Shown: positions 62,396-64,000 of the stretch, piece after piece
Layout: every line of letters starts with the position of its first letter
How positions within the stretch are numbered: the first letter of the stretch is position 1
Made by a program: the position numbers and the translations under genes
Notes under the pieces: model-generated
The model's database searches: none
Told to the model about the DNA's origin: nothing
Seen by the model: only the letters and a program-made list of their open reading frames with translations
Assembly (NCBI GenBank): GCA_031769625.1
Contig: JAUIMM010002311.1
Coordinates: 310,001 to 374,000 of the forward strand
DNA: 64,000 nt
Direction: 5' to 3'
From: Taudactylus pleione
Taxonomy: Eukaryota > Chordata > Amphibia > Anura > Myobatrachidae

Positions 62396-63769
62396 CTTTG
62401 TGTTATCTCCTCTTGTAGCAAACACAGACAGCTCAAAATTTCACCAGATCTGTTGAAGACCAAGACCCACAAATGTGATGTGAAATGGTTTTTCTCTCAT
62501 GTTGTGTTTAAGAGAAAACTGCAATTGCACGTTTTAGGCCAAAATGCATTGAAAGCAATGGAAATAACAAAAGCGCATACTTTGTGTTATCTCCTCTTGT
62601 AGCAAACACAGACAGCTCAAAATTTCACGAGATGTGTTGAAGACCAAGACCCACAAATGTGATGTGAAATGGTTATTCTCCCATGTTGCGTTTAAGAGAA
62701 AACAGCAATTGCTCGTTTTAGGCCAAAATGCATTGAAAGCAATGGAAACAACAAAAGCGCATACTTTGTGTTATCTCCTCTTGTAGCAAACACAGACAGC
62801 TCAAAATTTCACTGGATGTGTTGAAGACCAAGACCCACAAATGTGATGTGAAATGGTTATTCTCCCATGTTGCATTTAAGAGAAAACAGCAATTGCTCGT
62901 TTTAGGCCAAAATGCATTGAAAGCAATGGAAACCACAAAAGCGCATTCTTTGTGTTATCTCCTCTTGTAGCAAACACAGACAGCTCAAAATTTCACTGGA
63001 TGTGTTGAAGACCAAGACCCACAAATGTGATGTGAAATAGTTATTCTCCCATGTTGCGTTTAAGAGAAAACAGCAATTGCTCGTTTTAGGCCAAAATGCA
63101 TTGAAAGCAATGGAAACAACAAAAGCGCATACTTTGTGTTATCTCCTCTTGTAGCAAACACAGACAGCTCAAAATTTCACTGGATGTGTTGAAGACCAAG
63201 ACACACAAATGTGATGTGAAATGGTTTTTCTCTCATGTTGTGTTTAAGAGAAAACTGCAAATGCACGTTTTAGGCCAAAATGCATTGAAAGCAATGGAAA
63301 TAACAAAAGCGCATACTTTGTGTTATCTCCTCTTGTAGCAAACACAGACAGCTCAAAATTTCACCAGATCTGTTGAAGACCAAGACCCACAAATGTGATG
63401 TGAAATGGTTTTTCTCCCATGTTGCATTTAAGAGAAAACAGCAAATGAACGTTTTAGGCCAAAATGCATTGAAAACAATGGAAACAACAAAAGCGCATAC
63501 TTTGTGTTATCTCCTCTTGTAGCAAACACAGACAGCTCAAAATTTCACTGGATGTGTTGAAGACCAAGACCCACAAATGTGATGTGAAATGGTTTTTCTC
63601 TCATGTTGTGTTTAAGAGAAAACAGCAAATGCACGTTTTAGGCCAAAATGCATTGAAAGCAATGGAAATAACAAAAGCGCATCCTTTGTGTTATCTCCTC
63701 TTGTAGCAAACACAGACAGCTCAAAATTTCACCAGATCTGTTGAAGACCAAGACCCACAAATGTGATGT
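62396..63769 (+). repeat. 12-monomer HOR (2,208 bp), copy 2
   Basis: Partner of 60188-61561 with the same rare forms. Between the copies, 61562-62395 contains a repeated ccagatctg monomer (about 61524 and 61708, one monomer apart) and an extra copy of the aatgaacg/gcatcc dimer (about 62110-62400), with a private acaattgtg near 62287. Confidence 0.88.
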
Positions 63770-64000
63770 GAAATGGTTTTTCTCCCATGTTGCATTTAAG
63801 AGAAAACAGCAAATGAACGTTTTAGGCCAAAATGCATTGAAAACAATGGAAACAACAAAAGCGCATACTTTGTGTTATCTCCTCTTGTAGCAAACACAGA
63901 CAGCTCAAAATTTCACTGGATGTGTTGAAGACCAAGACCCACAAATGTGATGTGAAATGGTTTTTCTCTCATGTTGTGTTTAAGAGAAAACAGCAAATGC
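63316..64000 (+). repeat. Terminal tandem dimer (368 bp), second copy cut by the window edge
   Basis: Bases 63316-63632 match 63684-64000 at an offset of 368 bp (2 x 184). The dimer is a ccagatctg/gcattt/aatgaacg monomer followed by a gaaaacaatgg/ctctcatgttgtg/aaatgcacg monomer. The same dimer occurs singly near 61.2 and 62.1 kb, so a dimeric HOR appears to be starting to expand at the right edge. Confidence 0.8.

Larger units (their letters stand above)
1..64000 (+). repeat. 184-bp satellite DNA array, about 347 head-to-tail monomers
   Basis: The same 184-base unit recurs without interruption from edge to edge and in one orientation. Using 'ttttaggcc' as the phase mark, the first start is at 167 and the last at 63820, 346 steps averaging 183.97 bp. 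The shortfall comes from single-base deletions, mainly an inherited 183-bp monomer form. Neighbouring monomers differ by a few substitutions drawn from a small set of recurring variants. There is no inverted segment, unique spacer, transposon or gene anywhere in the window. Arrays of nucleosome-sized monomers with higher-order periodicity are typical of eukaryotic centromeres and pericentromeres; that location is inferred. No CENP-B box (core TTCG....A..CGGG) is seen on either strand. I do not recognise the family, so species and chromosome stay open. Confidence 0.98.

Noticed and set aside
169..62936. Recurring 72-residue minus-strand open frames (first at 169-387, last at 62718-62936)
   Set aside because: They span about 1.2 monomers, begin at GTG (plus-strand cac of the 'ccac' variant), recur wherever that variant occurs, and shift frame each monomer because 184 leaves remainder 1 on division by 3. 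No codon-level conservation or known domain is visible. They are repeat artefacts.
1..64000. CRISPR array
   Set aside because: The repeat is regular, but the whole 184-bp period is conserved. There are no short repeats separated by unique spacers and no cas-like gene.
1..64000. CENP-B box
   Set aside because: Neither TTCG....A..CGGG nor its complement occurs in the consensus or the variants noticed. CGGG is absent.
1..64000. Transposon or retroelement insertions
   Set aside because: Phase is kept from edge to edge with a net loss of only 11 bases over 346 monomers, so no insertion of even a partial monomer's length remains unexplained.

Overview
The whole 64 kb window is one uninterrupted head-to-tail satellite DNA array. 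Its monomer is 184 bp, about 39% GC, and all copies face the same way. The block start 'ttttaggcc' occurs first at 167 and last at 63820. That is 346 monomer steps in 63,653 bp, or 183.97 bp per step, so the window holds about 347 monomers and is cut inside a monomer at both ends. I found no gene, RNA gene, transposon, CRISPR array, origin or unique sequence. Every open reading frame is a by-product of the repeat: 184 is not a multiple of 3, and most minus-strand frames 'start' at a GTG.

Organism: a tandem array of nucleosome-sized monomers with multi-monomer higher-order repeats (HORs) points to a eukaryotic centromere or pericentromere. CpG is depleted (3 per monomer against about 7 expected), and many common variants are CpG to TpG or CpA. 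This suggests a CpG-methylating genome such as a vertebrate or plant. I do not recognise the monomer and name no species. No CENP-B box is visible.

Layout. (1) 1-19.9 kb, left domain: very similar large HORs. A unit of 9,382 bp (51 monomers) is present as 1-8117 (cut by the window edge) and 9383-17499. Nested in each copy are two tandem 18-monomer units of 3,311 bp (394-3704 and 3705-7015; 9776-13086 and 13087-16397). Further duplications with 9,750 bp and 2,760 bp offsets stitch 8.1-9.3 kb and 15.5-19.9 kb together. (2) 19.9-26 kb, transition: 11-monomer spacing (about 2,024 bp), with new variant haplotypes appearing. (3) 26-64 kb, right domain: a mosaic of shorter HORs of 2, 3, 7, 8, 12, 15, 19, 22 and 23 monomers made from the same few haplotypes. 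(4) 35.4-38.8 kb: about 25 single-base indels in 3.4 kb, probably uncorrected sequencing or assembly errors.

Nothing here works as a pathway. The window records repeated unequal exchange and gene conversion acting on a few monomer haplotypes. The most interesting feature is a perfect 10-bp palindrome near the monomer end. It exists in two forms, AGCAATTGCT and TGCAATTGCA, which differ by a matched pair of changes that keeps the dyad symmetry. Other short dyads lie within about 45 bp of it.
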